From positions 167,501 to 231,500 of the forward strand of contig CAJNDS010002576.1 of the NCBI GenBank assembly GCA_905221605.1: a stretch of DNA of 64,000 nt. Reading direction: 5' to 3'. Of the stretch, positions 10,940 to 20,720 are shown piece after piece (within the stretch, counting starts at the first letter, position 1; each line of letters opens with the position of its first letter). A program made the position numbers and the translations under genes. The stretch comes from Symbiodinium natans. Taxonomy: Eukaryota; Sar; Dinophyceae; Suessiales; Symbiodiniaceae. Under the pieces are notes generated by a model. That model saw nothing but the letters and a program-made list of their open reading frames with translations, had not been told where the DNA came from and made no database searches.

Positions 10940-11460
10940 CTAAAGCCTACACACTAAACCTCACACCCGAACTAAACATCCCTAAACCCTAAACCCTGAA
11001 TATCTCCAAACCCTAAACCCCTAAACCCCAAACCCTAAACACTAAACCTCAAACCCCAAACCCTAAATCCTGAATATCTCTGAACCGAAAACCCTACATA
11101 TCTCTAAACCCTAAACCCTAAACCCAGAATATCTCTGAACCCTAAACCCTGAGCCCCAAACCCTAGTTGAACCTCACACCAGCGCCCCTCTCCAGGGAAA
11201 CCCGAAACCCTACACCCTAACCCCTAAACCCCTAAACCCCTAAACCCCTAAACCCCTAAACCCCGAAGCCTCTAAACCCCCAAACCCCTAAACCCCTAAA
11301 CCCCTAAACCCCTAAACCCCTAAACCCCTAAACCCCTAAACCCCTAAACCCCTAAACCCTAAACCCCTAAACCCCTAAACCCCTAAACCCCTAAACCCCT
11401 AAACCCCTAAATCCCTAAACCCCTAAACCCCTAAACCCCTAAACCTAAACCCCTAACCCT
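10940..11460 (-). repeat. CCCCTAAA octamer array with degenerate 5' part
   Basis: About 240 bp (11216-11455) of nearly perfect CCCCTAAA repeats, the same octamer as at 10378-10500 but in the opposite orientation, preceded by mixed units such as tgaatatctc+aaccctaaac repeated three or four times (10997-11140). Confidence 0.9.
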
Positions 11461-12049
11461 AAAAATCTCCAAAATAAGACCCAGGGGCTGTTCACGCCGC
11501 CCTCTCCTTCCTGCGCGCTTCGGAATGCTGCGTTGCACTGGGCGATCCCACTCCGAAGCTTCTCCTTTCTTGCGGGGTTTAGGGTTTAGGGTTTAGTAGG
11601 GTTTAGGGTTTAGGGTTTAGGGTTACAGGTTTAGGGCTTTGCCTCAAAGGAATATTGCAGTGCCTCAACAAGAGCCTGCTTATCTCCATGTCCTCTCGGC
11701 ACAAAATCGCCCCGAGCAAAGCCAAATCGTGCACGTGCTCACTTGTATGGGATACTGGTTTGGCTTCGCTGTTTCTTGGCTCCTAGTCATTCAGGGGTTG
11801 GAGGTGTGCAACTTGATCTTTGCTGGATTTACGCGAGGGAAGGGAACGACCGCGTGACGTCTATTGAAATTGACTCTCACCTCAGTTGGGGTACGTCCCA
11901 CGCGCATTCCATGGTCGAATTCGGCTCGTGCCCCCTTCCCGTGCGGGTGAAGATTTCCGGTTTGGGGTAGAGGGTGAGATGGAAGAACGATCGTCATTTA
12001 TGCAACCCTAAACCCTAAACCCAAAACCCTAAACCCTAAACCCTAGAGG
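11461..12049. other. Spacer with short TTTAGGG and CCCTAAA tracts; no gene recognised
   Basis: Short arrays at 11576-11636 and 12003-12046. The unique part (11640-12000) has a 72-codon ORF on the plus strand with a hydrophobic stretch (WFGFAVSWLLVIQGL), but no ATG context, homologue or partner exon was recognised. Confidence 0.4.
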
Positions 12050-12270
12050 GGCGACCTAGCAGTTAGAATATTGGAAAACGGGCAGGGACCAGTTAGAATA
12101 TTTGTGGTGCGGAGGGTAAACGGCCAGATTTTACCCTCGGGCCAAAACTAGCAGTTAGAATATTTGTTTTCCAGAACCAGCAGTTAGAATATTATTCTTC
12201 CAGAACTAGCAGTTAGAATATTTCTTGGCCAAAACTAACAGTTAAAATATTTCTTGGACAAACCTAAAAG
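12050..12270 (+). repeat. Left composite terminal inverted repeat
   Basis: Six copies of (A)GCAGTTAGAATATT or close variants at irregular 30-60 bp spacing. The order of spacer words matches the reverse complement of 14262-14461. Confidence 0.8.
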
Positions 12271-12789
12271 GGGTTTACGGCTTGGAGTCTTCTGGAACTC
12301 GAAACCGCAAGCTGCAAGCCATGCTAAAAAGGGCCTTCGTTGCCTAATGCATTGTCGTGCTACAAATGGACGCTGGGAAATAGCCTAATACCCTGATAGC
12401 CTAACACCCTGACCCCGAACTCCCTACCTTACCTCCCTAACCCTAAACCCTAAAACCCTAAACCCTCAACCCTGAACCCTGAACCCTGAACCCTGAACCC
12501 TGAACCCTGGGCCCGAACTCCCCAAAAAGGGTATTCCCCAATTTGGAGAACAGGGCGCAGAGTTGCAGAGCCTTAGAGGGTCGAGGCATAGACGCGTGTC
12601 TGCTTCGGGGTCAGGTCCGGCTGTGATTTCTCTCCAATCTCCACGATGTATATACTCCTAGGGTTTATAGGGTTTAGGGTTCAGGGTCATGGTTGAGCAG
12701 CTAAGCCTTAAGAAAGAAATAAGGGTACCACTGCGGGCCCTAGAGGGAACCACGGTCCGGAGCTTTCACCGAAGGCCTCTTTCAGGCCT

Positions 12790-13865
12790 TCCTGCTTGCA
12801 GAACCAGCAGCTAGACTATTTCTAGGGGTCTTCAGGCCTTCCTGGCCTTCCTGGCCTTCACGGCTCCGAAAACAGAATGAGCAAATAGAATATTTCTGGG
12901 GGCAGGGCGGTTGGGGCCTTCTCCAGGGCTCTTTCAGGCCTTCCTGGCCTTCACGGCCTTGCAGAACCAGCAGATAGAATATTTCTGGGGGCAGGGCGGT
13001 TGGGGCCTTCTTCAGGGCTCTTTCCAGGCCTTCCTGGCCTTCACGGCTCCTTGCAGAACCAGCAGATAGAATATTTCTGCTGGCAGGGGGGTTGGGGCCT
13101 TCTCCAGAGCTCTTTCAGGCCTTCCTGGCCTTGCAGAACCAGCAGATAGAATATTTCTTAGGGGGGTTGGGGCTCTTTCAGGCCTTCCTGGCCTTCACGG
13201 CTCCTTGCACAAGCAGCAGATAGAATATTTCTGGGGGCAGGGAGGTTGGGGCCTTTTCAGGCCTTCCTGGCCTTCACGGCTCCTTGCAGAACCAGCAGAT
13301 AGAATATTTCTGGGTGCAGGGCGGTTGGGGCCTTCTTCAGGGCTCTTTCAGGCCTTCACGGCTTTTTGCAGAACCAGCAGATAGAATATTCTGGGGCGGG
13401 GGGGTTGGGGCCTTCTCCAGGGCTCTTTCAGGCCTTCCTGGCCTTCACGGCTCCTTGCAGAATCAGCAGATAGAATATTTTGCAGAACCAGCAGATAGAA
13501 TATTTCTGGAGGCAGGGGGGGTGGGGCCTTCTCCAGGGCTCTTTCAGGCCTTCCTGGCCTTCACGGCTCCTTGCAGAACCAGCAGATAGAATATTTCTTA
13601 GGGGGGTTGGGGCCTTCTCCAGTTTCAGGCCTTCACGGCTCCTTGCAGAACCAGCACATAGGTTTTTTCTGGGGGCAGGGGGTTTGGGGCCTTCTCCAGG
13701 GCTCTTTCAGGCCTTCCTGGCCTTCACGGCTCCTTGCACAAGCAGCAGATAGAATATTTCTGGAAGCAGGGGGGTTGGGGCCTTCTCCTGGCCTTCACGG
13801 CTCCTTGCAGAACCAGCAGATAGAATATTTCTGGCGGCAGGGGGGTTGGGGCCTTCTTCACGGAA
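12790..13865 (+). repeat. Minisatellite, about 90-bp unit, about 11 copies
   Basis: Each unit contains AGAACCAGCAGATAGAATAT, then a G-rich part (GGGGGCAGGGNGGTTGGGGC), then CTTTCAGGCCTTCCTGGCC and TTCACGGCTCCTTGC. Copies differ by internal deletions. The first word is a one-base variant of the subterminal AGCAGTTAGAATATT repeat, so the minisatellite probably arose from the element's own ends. ORFs through it are by-products of the repeat. Confidence 0.9.
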
Positions 13866-14145
13866 GTGTATGCATCCAGCATATACTCGACCCGGTATAT
13901 AAGTGTTATGTATATGTCTATATGCTTAAGCCACGGTCCGGAGCTTTCACCGAACCCGGAAGTGTATGCACACCACGGGCCAGCATGCACCGGACCCGGT
14001 ATATTCGTGTTCTGCATATGAATATATCTAATTATGTATAAACCACGGTCCGGAGCTTTCATCGAACCCGGAAGTGTAGGCACACCACGGTCCAGCATAT
14101 ACCGGACCCGGTATATATAAGTGCATATACCCCCCCCCCCCTGCC
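13866..14145 (+). repeat. Second tandem repeat, about 120-bp unit, 2-3 copies
   Basis: Units carry CCACGGTCCGGAGCTTTCA, CGAACCCGGAAGTGTA and ACCGGACCCGGTATAT. A lone copy of the first word lies at about 12750, before the minisatellite, so the two repeat types were once adjacent there too. Confidence 0.8.
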
Positions 14146-14261
14146 CCGTGTGGTGTGGGGTATAGGGTTTTGGGTTTTGCGTTTATATATACAGGGTTTA
14201 GGGTTCTGGTTTAGGGTTTAGGGTTTCGATGATATAAAGAGAAAAAGGACTGCAATTTCTG

Positions 14262-14461
14262 AAAAACATTCTAACTGCTAGTTTTGGCCAAGAAATATTC
14301 TAACTGCTAGTTCTGGAAATATTCTAACTGCTAGTTCTGGAAAAACAATATTCTAACTGCTAGTTTTGCGCGATGGTAAATTTTTTTTGAAAAAATTTAA
14401 AAATGTACTGGGCGGAGGGTAAACGCCAAAAAAAAATATATATTCTAACTGCTGGGTCGCC
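14262..14461 (-). repeat. Right composite terminal inverted repeat
   Basis: Five copies of AATATTCTAACTGCTAG in the opposite sense to the left end, with the shared spacer GGAGGGTAAACGCC. Poly-T and poly-A runs are an addition not present in the left end. Confidence 0.8.
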
Positions 14462-15737
14462 ACTATAAACCCTAAACCCTAAACCCCAACTACATCTAGT
14501 GAGGGACTCCCGCTTCTATTTGATGGCGCGGCGCCGGTCCAGGGCTCTTGGGGCCTACCCCGAAACGCCCAGCACCTCTTCCCTTACGCAACATACCTGA
14601 AACTGCACAGGGTTTCGGGCGTCGAGTTTAGCTGAGGGTTTAGGGTTTAGGGTTTAGGGTCTAGGGTCTAGGGTCTAGGGTCTAGGGTCTAGGCTTCAGG
14701 GTTGAGGGCTCCATGTCATGTGCTCCCTAAGCCCGAAAACTTTCAATGATAATAGGGAAACCGCCCCGAGTCTCCACCGCGGCGACATCCACAAGAACGA
14801 CGTAGCTCTTCAGAACATCGAGCTCCTCCTGCAGGGGCTTTGAGAGTTCAGGGTTTAGGATGCCCCCTAAAGCCCACTTTGATGCCCGAAATCCACGCGT
14901 GGCACCAACCATTCGTCTAAACCCTGAGCTCAGGCCACTAAATCGGTCAACCTTCCTACGGGCTCTTCTTGTGCATCGGCTATTGTATCTTGTATGTCAT
15001 CAACTTGCTCACAGCCTGAACCCTACGCCGCCGGGTTACCCAACAGGTTGAAAGACTGGATAGCATTATTGTAAACCGTCTGAACACATGCCGCAAACAC
15101 CATCACAACGCTGCAACAACCCTACACATCCCCTAAACTGTAAGCCCTAAACCCCAAACCCAAAACACCAAACCCTCAACCCCAAAACCCTAAGCCCAAG
15201 CAAACCCTAAACCCTAAACCCCCTACGTCGCCCACAAACCCTTTTTCGCCTGTAGCGAGTCGAGGCTGGCGGTGCCGTTGCCGAGGGCCACGCTGCTCCG
15301 CGCCTTTGGTTGATTCTAGGGCTCATAAAGGGTTTAGGGTCTAGGGTGCATATAGGGTTTAGGGTTTATGGTTCTTATACGGTTTAGGGTTTTCGGTTTG
15401 GGGTTCTTGTAGGCTGGTTTAGGGTTTAGGGGTCGTATAGGCTTAGAGACTACGCTTCGCGCGGCTATTCAAGGACTTTTGTTACTCTCGGTTGATTTCA
15501 AGTTGCTGCAAGGTTGTTATGGTGTTTGGGAGGCTTTCTGGGTTTAGGATTTAGTGCTTGAGGGCTTGTCATTCAAGCTTGAACCCCCACCCCACACCCC
15601 CCCCCCCCAAATCAACAAACAAGCCCTAAACCCGAAGCCCAAAAACCCGAAACCCCAAACCCCAACCCTCAGAAACCCTCAGAAACCCCAGAAACCCCCC
15701 CCCAGAAAGCCCAGAAACCCTCGAAACCCCTCACCTG
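14462..15737. repeat. Telomere-like tracts and unique spacers
   Basis: Short CCCTAAA and TTTAGGG tracts at 14468-14490, 14637-14695 (including a run of GGGTCTA variant units), 15140-15225 and 15330-15440. On the minus strand at about 14850-14740 there is a possible exon (a QEELDVLKSYVVLVDV-type sequence after an AG), but it has no recognised domain. Confidence 0.7.
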
Positions 15738-15853
15738 CCCGGAGGGCCTCCCGCAAGCTGGCGCTCAGCTCCCCCAGGCGCCCCAGGAGCGCCCCCGAGC
15801 CCAGGGCCGCGGCCCCGCGCCGGAGCTGAAGCAGGCTCGCGGCGCCCTCCTGG
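15738..15853 (-). CDS. Possible Ala/Leu-rich helical exon
   Basis: A short GC-rich minus-strand segment reads as an Ala/Leu/Arg/Gly-rich helix (LLGRLGELSASLREALRAG). Composition resembles the coiled-coil exon at 9521-10084 and differs from the array DNA around it. No start, stop or clear splice pair is visible, so this is a weak call. Confidence 0.22.
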
Positions 15854-15868
15854 ATATGTCTGTGTGCA

Positions 15869-15904
15869 CACATACATACATACATACATACATACATACA
15901 TACA

Positions 15905-15940
<36 letters not shown>

Positions 15941-15968
15941 TATATATTTATTTATTTATTTATTTATA
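15869..15968. repeat. (CATA)n, (TA)n, (TTTA)n microsatellites
   Basis: Adjacent runs of CATA, TA and ATTT repeats, unrelated to the telomere heptamer. Confidence 0.95.
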
Positions 15969-18559
15969 GACATATGCTGTTTCTATTTAAGAATATATAT
16001 ATATACATTTATTCATACATTTTTCTTTATTTGCTGATGTAAGTGCAGGTTGAGTTAGTTGTTTTCGGTTAAAGAAATCTGTCTGTGTTTTTTTTTGGGG
16101 GGGGTCGTGAGTTTAGGGCTTAGGTTGTGGGGGGTTGGGGGGGGGATTAGGCCCAAACCCTGAGGTGTGGGGCTTGGTGGCCCTCAACCCTAAAGCCTAA
16201 ACCCTAAACCCTAAGCCCTAAACCCTAAACACTAGACCCTAGACCCTAATCCCTAAACCCTGAACCCTCTGTACCCCTTGCGTTGGGCTGGTGGAAGGGA
16301 TGCAGAGCTTGGGCTTCAGGGATCAAGGGCTCACTGGGGTTTTGATGTTCCCGCGAATGTGGGGACTGCAACCTTGCAACCCTAAACCCTAAACCCTAAA
16401 CCCTAAACCCGAAACCCTAAACCCGAAACCCTAAACCCTAGCCCTAAACCCTAAACCCCAGATCCTCAAACCCCAAACCCTAGACCCTGAAGACTCCTCT
16501 CAGGGGCCCCCCGGCCTCGGACTGATCTGCGCCGGCAAGGGCGCGAAGCAACCAGCCCGCAAGCATCTCAGTTGGCGTTCGGTTGCTCAGGGTTTCGGGT
16601 TGAGGGTTTTGTGGGTCTCGGGGTCAGGGGTGAGGGTTAAGGGTTTAGAGTTTAGGGTTTAGGGTTTAGGGTTTAGTAGGGCTCAGGGTTTAGGGGCTTA
16701 AGGTTTGGGGGGTGGTTACTAGCACCGCGTGCGCGGCCAGTTCCCTAAATTTAGGCTTAGGGTTTTGGGTTTAGGGTTTAGGGTTCAGTCCTACCAAAAA
16801 CCCTAAACCCTAAAACCTAGAACCCCTTGCCGCAAGTATCTTCACTCAAATCCGTCTCATGCCCCTGGTTTTGGGTGCCAGGGTTTAGGGTTTAGGGATT
16901 AGGGTTTAGGGTTCTAGGATGTTCAATCGGGCTCAAAAGCTACCATTCCGGGCAGCTGACCAACGCCAACCATGCTCGTGGCATGGTGCGGGTGCGGCCG
17001 AGTTTCGGTCCCGGATGGTAGGCGGTGTAAGGTTTAGGGCTAGGCTTTATGGTTTAGGGTTTAAGGTTTAGGGTTTGGGGTTTGGGGTTTAGGGTTTAGG
17101 GTTTAGGGTTTTCGGGTTTAGGGTTTAGGGTTTAGGGTTTAGGGCTACCTACATCCCGAACACCTCATCCCTGGGGTTCGGGTGGCGCGCATGAATCATG
17201 AAACTTCATCCCCTGGGCCCACTGCAGACAACAACCACCGTGGGGGGCATCCGGGGTTTTGGGGCCGGGTTTAGGGTTTAGGGTTTAGGGTTTAGGGTTT
17301 AGGGTTTAGGGTTTAGGGTTTAGGGTTTAGGGTTGTTTGGGGTTTGGGGTTTTGGCTTCATGGTTTTTGGGGCTTGAGGGCTTCCGCAGGAACGGAGAAG
17401 CCCAACACACTGGAAGGAGCCAATCACCCAACACCCTAAACCCGAAAAACCCCCCAAAAAATTCTGCAACTCCAAAACCTCAAGTGGTCTTGCTCCGTGA
17501 GACCCATGCAGGTTTCCTCGAGTTTGGGGGTTTTAGGGGGTCGAGGGTTTAGGGGGCTGAGGGGCTTGCAGGGGTCAACGCAACCTTTTTTCACTCCCCC
17601 CCACACACTGCTGGCAGTGTGTCAAGATGACAGCGGCCTGAAATAGCACAGGTTTTCGGAAAGCGAGGCCTTTAGAGGTTGCTCGGCCCCCAGATCTCAA
17701 GCCCACGAGGGTTTAGGGTTCAGGGTTCAGGGTTTAGGGCTTAGGGTTCAGGGTTCAGGGTTCAGGGTTCAGGGTTTAGGGTTTAGGGTTTAGGGTTTAG
17801 GGTTTAGGGTTTAGGGTTTAGGGTTTAGGGTTTAAGGTTTAGGGTTTAGGGTTTAGGGATGGAGTGCGGTTCAGGCCACTGCTCGACCCCTCTGCCTGAA
17901 GCAGGGAGAGCAACCACTTGCCTCTAAGTAGAGACCCTAAACCCTAAACCCTAAACCCTAAACCCTAAACCCTAAACCCTAAACCCTAAACCCTGAACCC
18001 TGAACCCTGAACCCTGAACCCCCCAAACCCAGAGGACTCTTGCGTCGCACTCCCCTCCTCACAGCAGAATCCTACCTCCGACGTCTTCCCCCAGAGTGTG
18101 AAACATCTCCTAAACCCTAAACCCTAAACCCTAAACCCTAAACCCTAAACCCTAAACCCTAACAGGACCGGGGCTCCTCCCAAAGCATGTTTAGGGGGAG
18201 CTGGAGCACCATTGCTAAACCCTCTCAAGCTCTGCCTCAAGTATCTATGGAGAGGAGAAAACGGTGCTTGGATTCTTATGATGTTAGGTACACTTCCCCC
18301 CCAGGTTGGCTTAGTTGGCTCGGAGCCCCGCCTTGTGAAAGTTCTCCGCATGTCCTAGGGTTTAGGGTTTAGGGTTTAGGGTTTAGGGTTTCGGGTTTAG
18401 GGTTTAGGGTTTAGGGTTTAGGGTTTAGGGTTTAGGGTTTAGGGATCTAAGACCGGGATGAACCTCAAACCCAAGCACCCCCAGGCGGCGTGCTCAGAAA
18501 AAGGCGCGCACGATGGCCATGGCGGCACGCCTGTCCGCCTGCTCCTTGGCTGCAAGGGA
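15969..18559. repeat. Telomere-like arrays and spacers
   Basis: CCCTAAA at about 16186-16270, 16379-16490, 17935-18010 and 18112-18160; TTTAGGG at about 16640-16700, 17040-17140, 17270-17335, 17707-17860 and 18357-18445. A GGTTCAG run (17735-17775) and its complement TGAACCC (17993-18020) occur in nearby arrays of opposite orientation. Spacers such as 17336-17540 and 18165-18350 contain only short ORFs with no recognised domain. Confidence 0.85.
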
Positions 18560-18621
18560 TACTTGGAGGTTCTTGGCACTTACTGCACAAATAGTACCTG
18601 CACTTATAAACCAATTATAAC
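18560..18621 (+). mobile_element. Truncated MITE (TACTTGGAGGTTC family) cut off by an array
   Basis: The segment starts TACTTGGAGGTTCTTGGCAC and follows the other copies through ACTTATAAACCAATTATAAC, then changes directly to CTAAACCCTAAACCC at 18622. The right half and right inverted end are absent. The element was broken within its inner part and the break is now joined to telomere-like DNA. Confidence 0.75.
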
Positions 18622-19175
18622 GCTAAACCCTAAACCCTAAACCCTAAACCCTAGGGAAACTAAGGGCTTACAAGCGCAGACATACGGAATCCGAACCCAA
18701 AACCCTTGTAGCCTTGTCGGCTCATCCAAAACAAGAAGATTTTTCGCACATGAAAAGACACAAAGACGCTACTACATCACATGCTTGTCATTTCTTGATA
18801 TTCGTAAATACGGCATTGTGCACTTATCCGTTCTTTCGATTCCTATAGAAGGTGCAGAGCAAGTTGCCCTAAACCCTAAACCCTAAACCCTGAACCCTGA
18901 ACCCTAAACCCTAAACCGTGAACCCTAAACCCTAAACCCTAAACCCTAAACCCTAAACGCCCCCCCAAGGGGCGGTGGTGACCAGGCGCAGCTGTCGGCT
19001 CCGGGCCCAGGCGGCCTTGTGCAAGGCCTCCCCATACAGAGGTTGGCTTCCGGGGGGGGGGGCGGGGGGGGGGGGGTGTTGCATGTGGGGTTTAGGGTTT
19101 AGGGTTTAGGGTTTAGGGTTTAGGGTTTAGGGTTTAGGGTTTAGGGTTTAGGGTTTAGGGTTTAGGGCTGAGGGG
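18622..19175. repeat. Telomere-like arrays
   Basis: CCCTAAA at 18622-18652 and 18868-18958, TTTAGGG at 19087-19168, with a G-rich tract at about 19054-19077. The unique part 18660-18865 shows no gene. Confidence 0.85.
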
Positions 19176-19309
19176 TTTGTAGGGTTTGCATTGTACGGTT
19201 TGTAGGGTTTGTAGGGTTTGTAGGGTTTGTAGGGTTTGCATTGTAGGGTTTGTAGGGTTTGTAGGGTTTGTAGGGTTTGTAGGGTTTGTAGGGTTTGTAG
19301 GGTTTAGGG
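19176..19309 (+). repeat. TTTGTAGGG nonamer array
   Basis: About 14 units of a 9-bp repeat, TTTGTAGGG, a telomere-like unit enlarged by a GT insertion, with two interrupted units (TTTGCATTGTA). It is a further locally homogenised variant. Confidence 0.9.
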
Positions 19310-20620
19310 CTTACTGGTTCTGGCAACTTCGGTCCTAAACCCGAAACCCGACTTTAAAACTTAGCGGTATAGGGTTGTAGGGTTCAAGGTTGCAGGGTGT
19401 GGGATTGAAGGTTCTAGGGGTTGTCAGATTGAGGGGTTTGCGGCTTTGGGGGTTAAAAAAGGAGCCTTAACAACTAGAATTATTGTAGCACATGTAGACA
19501 GGGACCAGGACCCTAAGGGAATACTATTAGTAATTCTTCCCCTATAAGGTTGTCAACTTTAGGTGCTCAGGTCTTGGAGCTAGGAAAGTAGGGCTTAGGG
19601 TTTGAGGTTTAGGGTTTAGGGTTTAGGGTTCAGGGTTAAGGGACAAGGGTTTAGGGTTTAGGGTTTTGGGTTTTGGGTTTTGGGCCTCCGGGTTTCAGAG
19701 CTTTAGGGTTTCAGGGTTTAGGGTTTCAGGTGCTTCAATTCGAGACCGAGCGCTTTGCTCGACTGCACTCGCAAAATGATAAGTAAGATGGTTCACGAGG
19801 ACTTCCTCAGGTTCGATGGTCGTCGTTGCATGTCCCGACACTGCGGGGTTTAGAATCTTGACTCTTTCAGGGAGTTTGCTCATAGGGTTTCAGAGAACAA
19901 TTGCCAAACCCCATACCTTAACCCCAAACCCTAAACCCTAAAACCCTAACCCCTAAACCCTGAACCCTAAACTCCCTACACCCTGAACCCTAAACCCTAA
20001 ACCCCAAATCGAAGTCTGGGGCAGCCCTGCACAGGAATTCTCCTTTAAGGAAGGCGAGGGCCGTCGCCTGGACTTCGTCACACATCATCGCATAGGAATA
20101 CACCAAAGATGGCTCGCGCTCGGGTTGCAGACGAAACTCCTCGCTTCGAGTCACAGAGGGTTTAGGGTTTAGGGTTTAGGGTTTAGGGTTTAGGGTTTAG
20201 GGTTTAGGGTTTAGGGTTTAGAGTTTAGGGTTTAGGGTTTAGGGTTTAGGGTTTAGGGTTTAGGGTTTAGGGTTTAGGGTTTAGGGTTCAGGGTTTAGGA
20301 GGGGCTCCCCGCGCTGAAAGAAGTATCTCATGCCCGGGATGACCATCGGGGTCTTTGGCCCTAAACCCTAAACCCCTATCCCCTAAACCCTAAACCCTAA
20401 ACCCTCAACCCTAAAGCCTAAACCCTAAACTGGCCCTGAACCCTAAACCCAAAAATGTACTTCGGGAATGAGGGCGGAGTCGTGCAGAATCCAGTCCTTG
20501 ATGCCGACCACCAGCGCCTTCCTGGGGCTTGCAGCGTTCAGGGGTTAGGGGTTTAGGGGTTAGGGTTTATAGTTTAGGGGTTTAGGGTTTCGAGTTTAGG
20601 GGTTTAGGGTTTAGGGTTTA
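19310..20620. repeat. Telomere-like arrays and spacers
   Basis: TTTAGGG at 19600-19680 and 20158-20300 (about 140 bp, nearly pure), CCCTAAA at 19920-20005 and 20360-20450. A degenerate G/T-rich stretch lies at 19370-19455. Spacers have no supported gene. Confidence 0.85.
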
Positions 20621-20720
20621 AGCGGTTTAGGCGGTTTAGGCGGTTTAGGCGGTTTAGGCGGTTTAGGCGGTTTGGCCGGTAGAGTCGGGTCAGGCGGTTT
20701 AGGTGGTTTAGGCGGTTTAG
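20621..20720 (+). repeat. CGGTTTAGG nonamer array
   Basis: About ten units of the 9-bp repeat CGGTTTAGG, with slight variants (TGGTTTAGG, CGGTTTGGC). It is another clean variant derived from the heptamer by a two-base gain. Confidence 0.9.

Larger units (their letters stand above)
12050..14461. mobile_element. 2.4-kb foldback-type element with long composite inverted ends
   Basis: The left end (GGCGACCTAGCAGTTAGAAT) and the right end (ATTCTAACTGCTGGGTCGCC) are inverted copies. Each end is about 200 bp made of repeated AGCAGTTAGAATATT units separated by the same spacer words in mirrored order (GGAGGGTAAACG, GCCAAAACT, TTCCAGAACT). Between them are a 90-bp minisatellite and a second, about 130-bp, repeat. 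No transposase ORF is visible, so it would be non-autonomous. Composite inverted ends made of short subrepeats are typical of Foldback-type transposons. Both ends abut CCCTAAA tracts (12046 and 14465), so it may have inserted into, or been captured by, telomere-like DNA. The target duplication is unclear. Confidence 0.7.

Noticed and set aside
12790-13865. CRISPR-like array
   Set aside because: Units are about 90 bp, vary by deletion and have no unique spacers. The organism is eukaryotic.
13284-14041. ORFs through the minisatellite (MQNQQIEYFW repeats)
   Set aside because: They follow the 90-bp repeat and change frame between units; there is no independent coding evidence.
15679-15933. Met-Tyr-Val-Cys repeat ORF
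   Set aside because: Direct translation of the CATA microsatellite.
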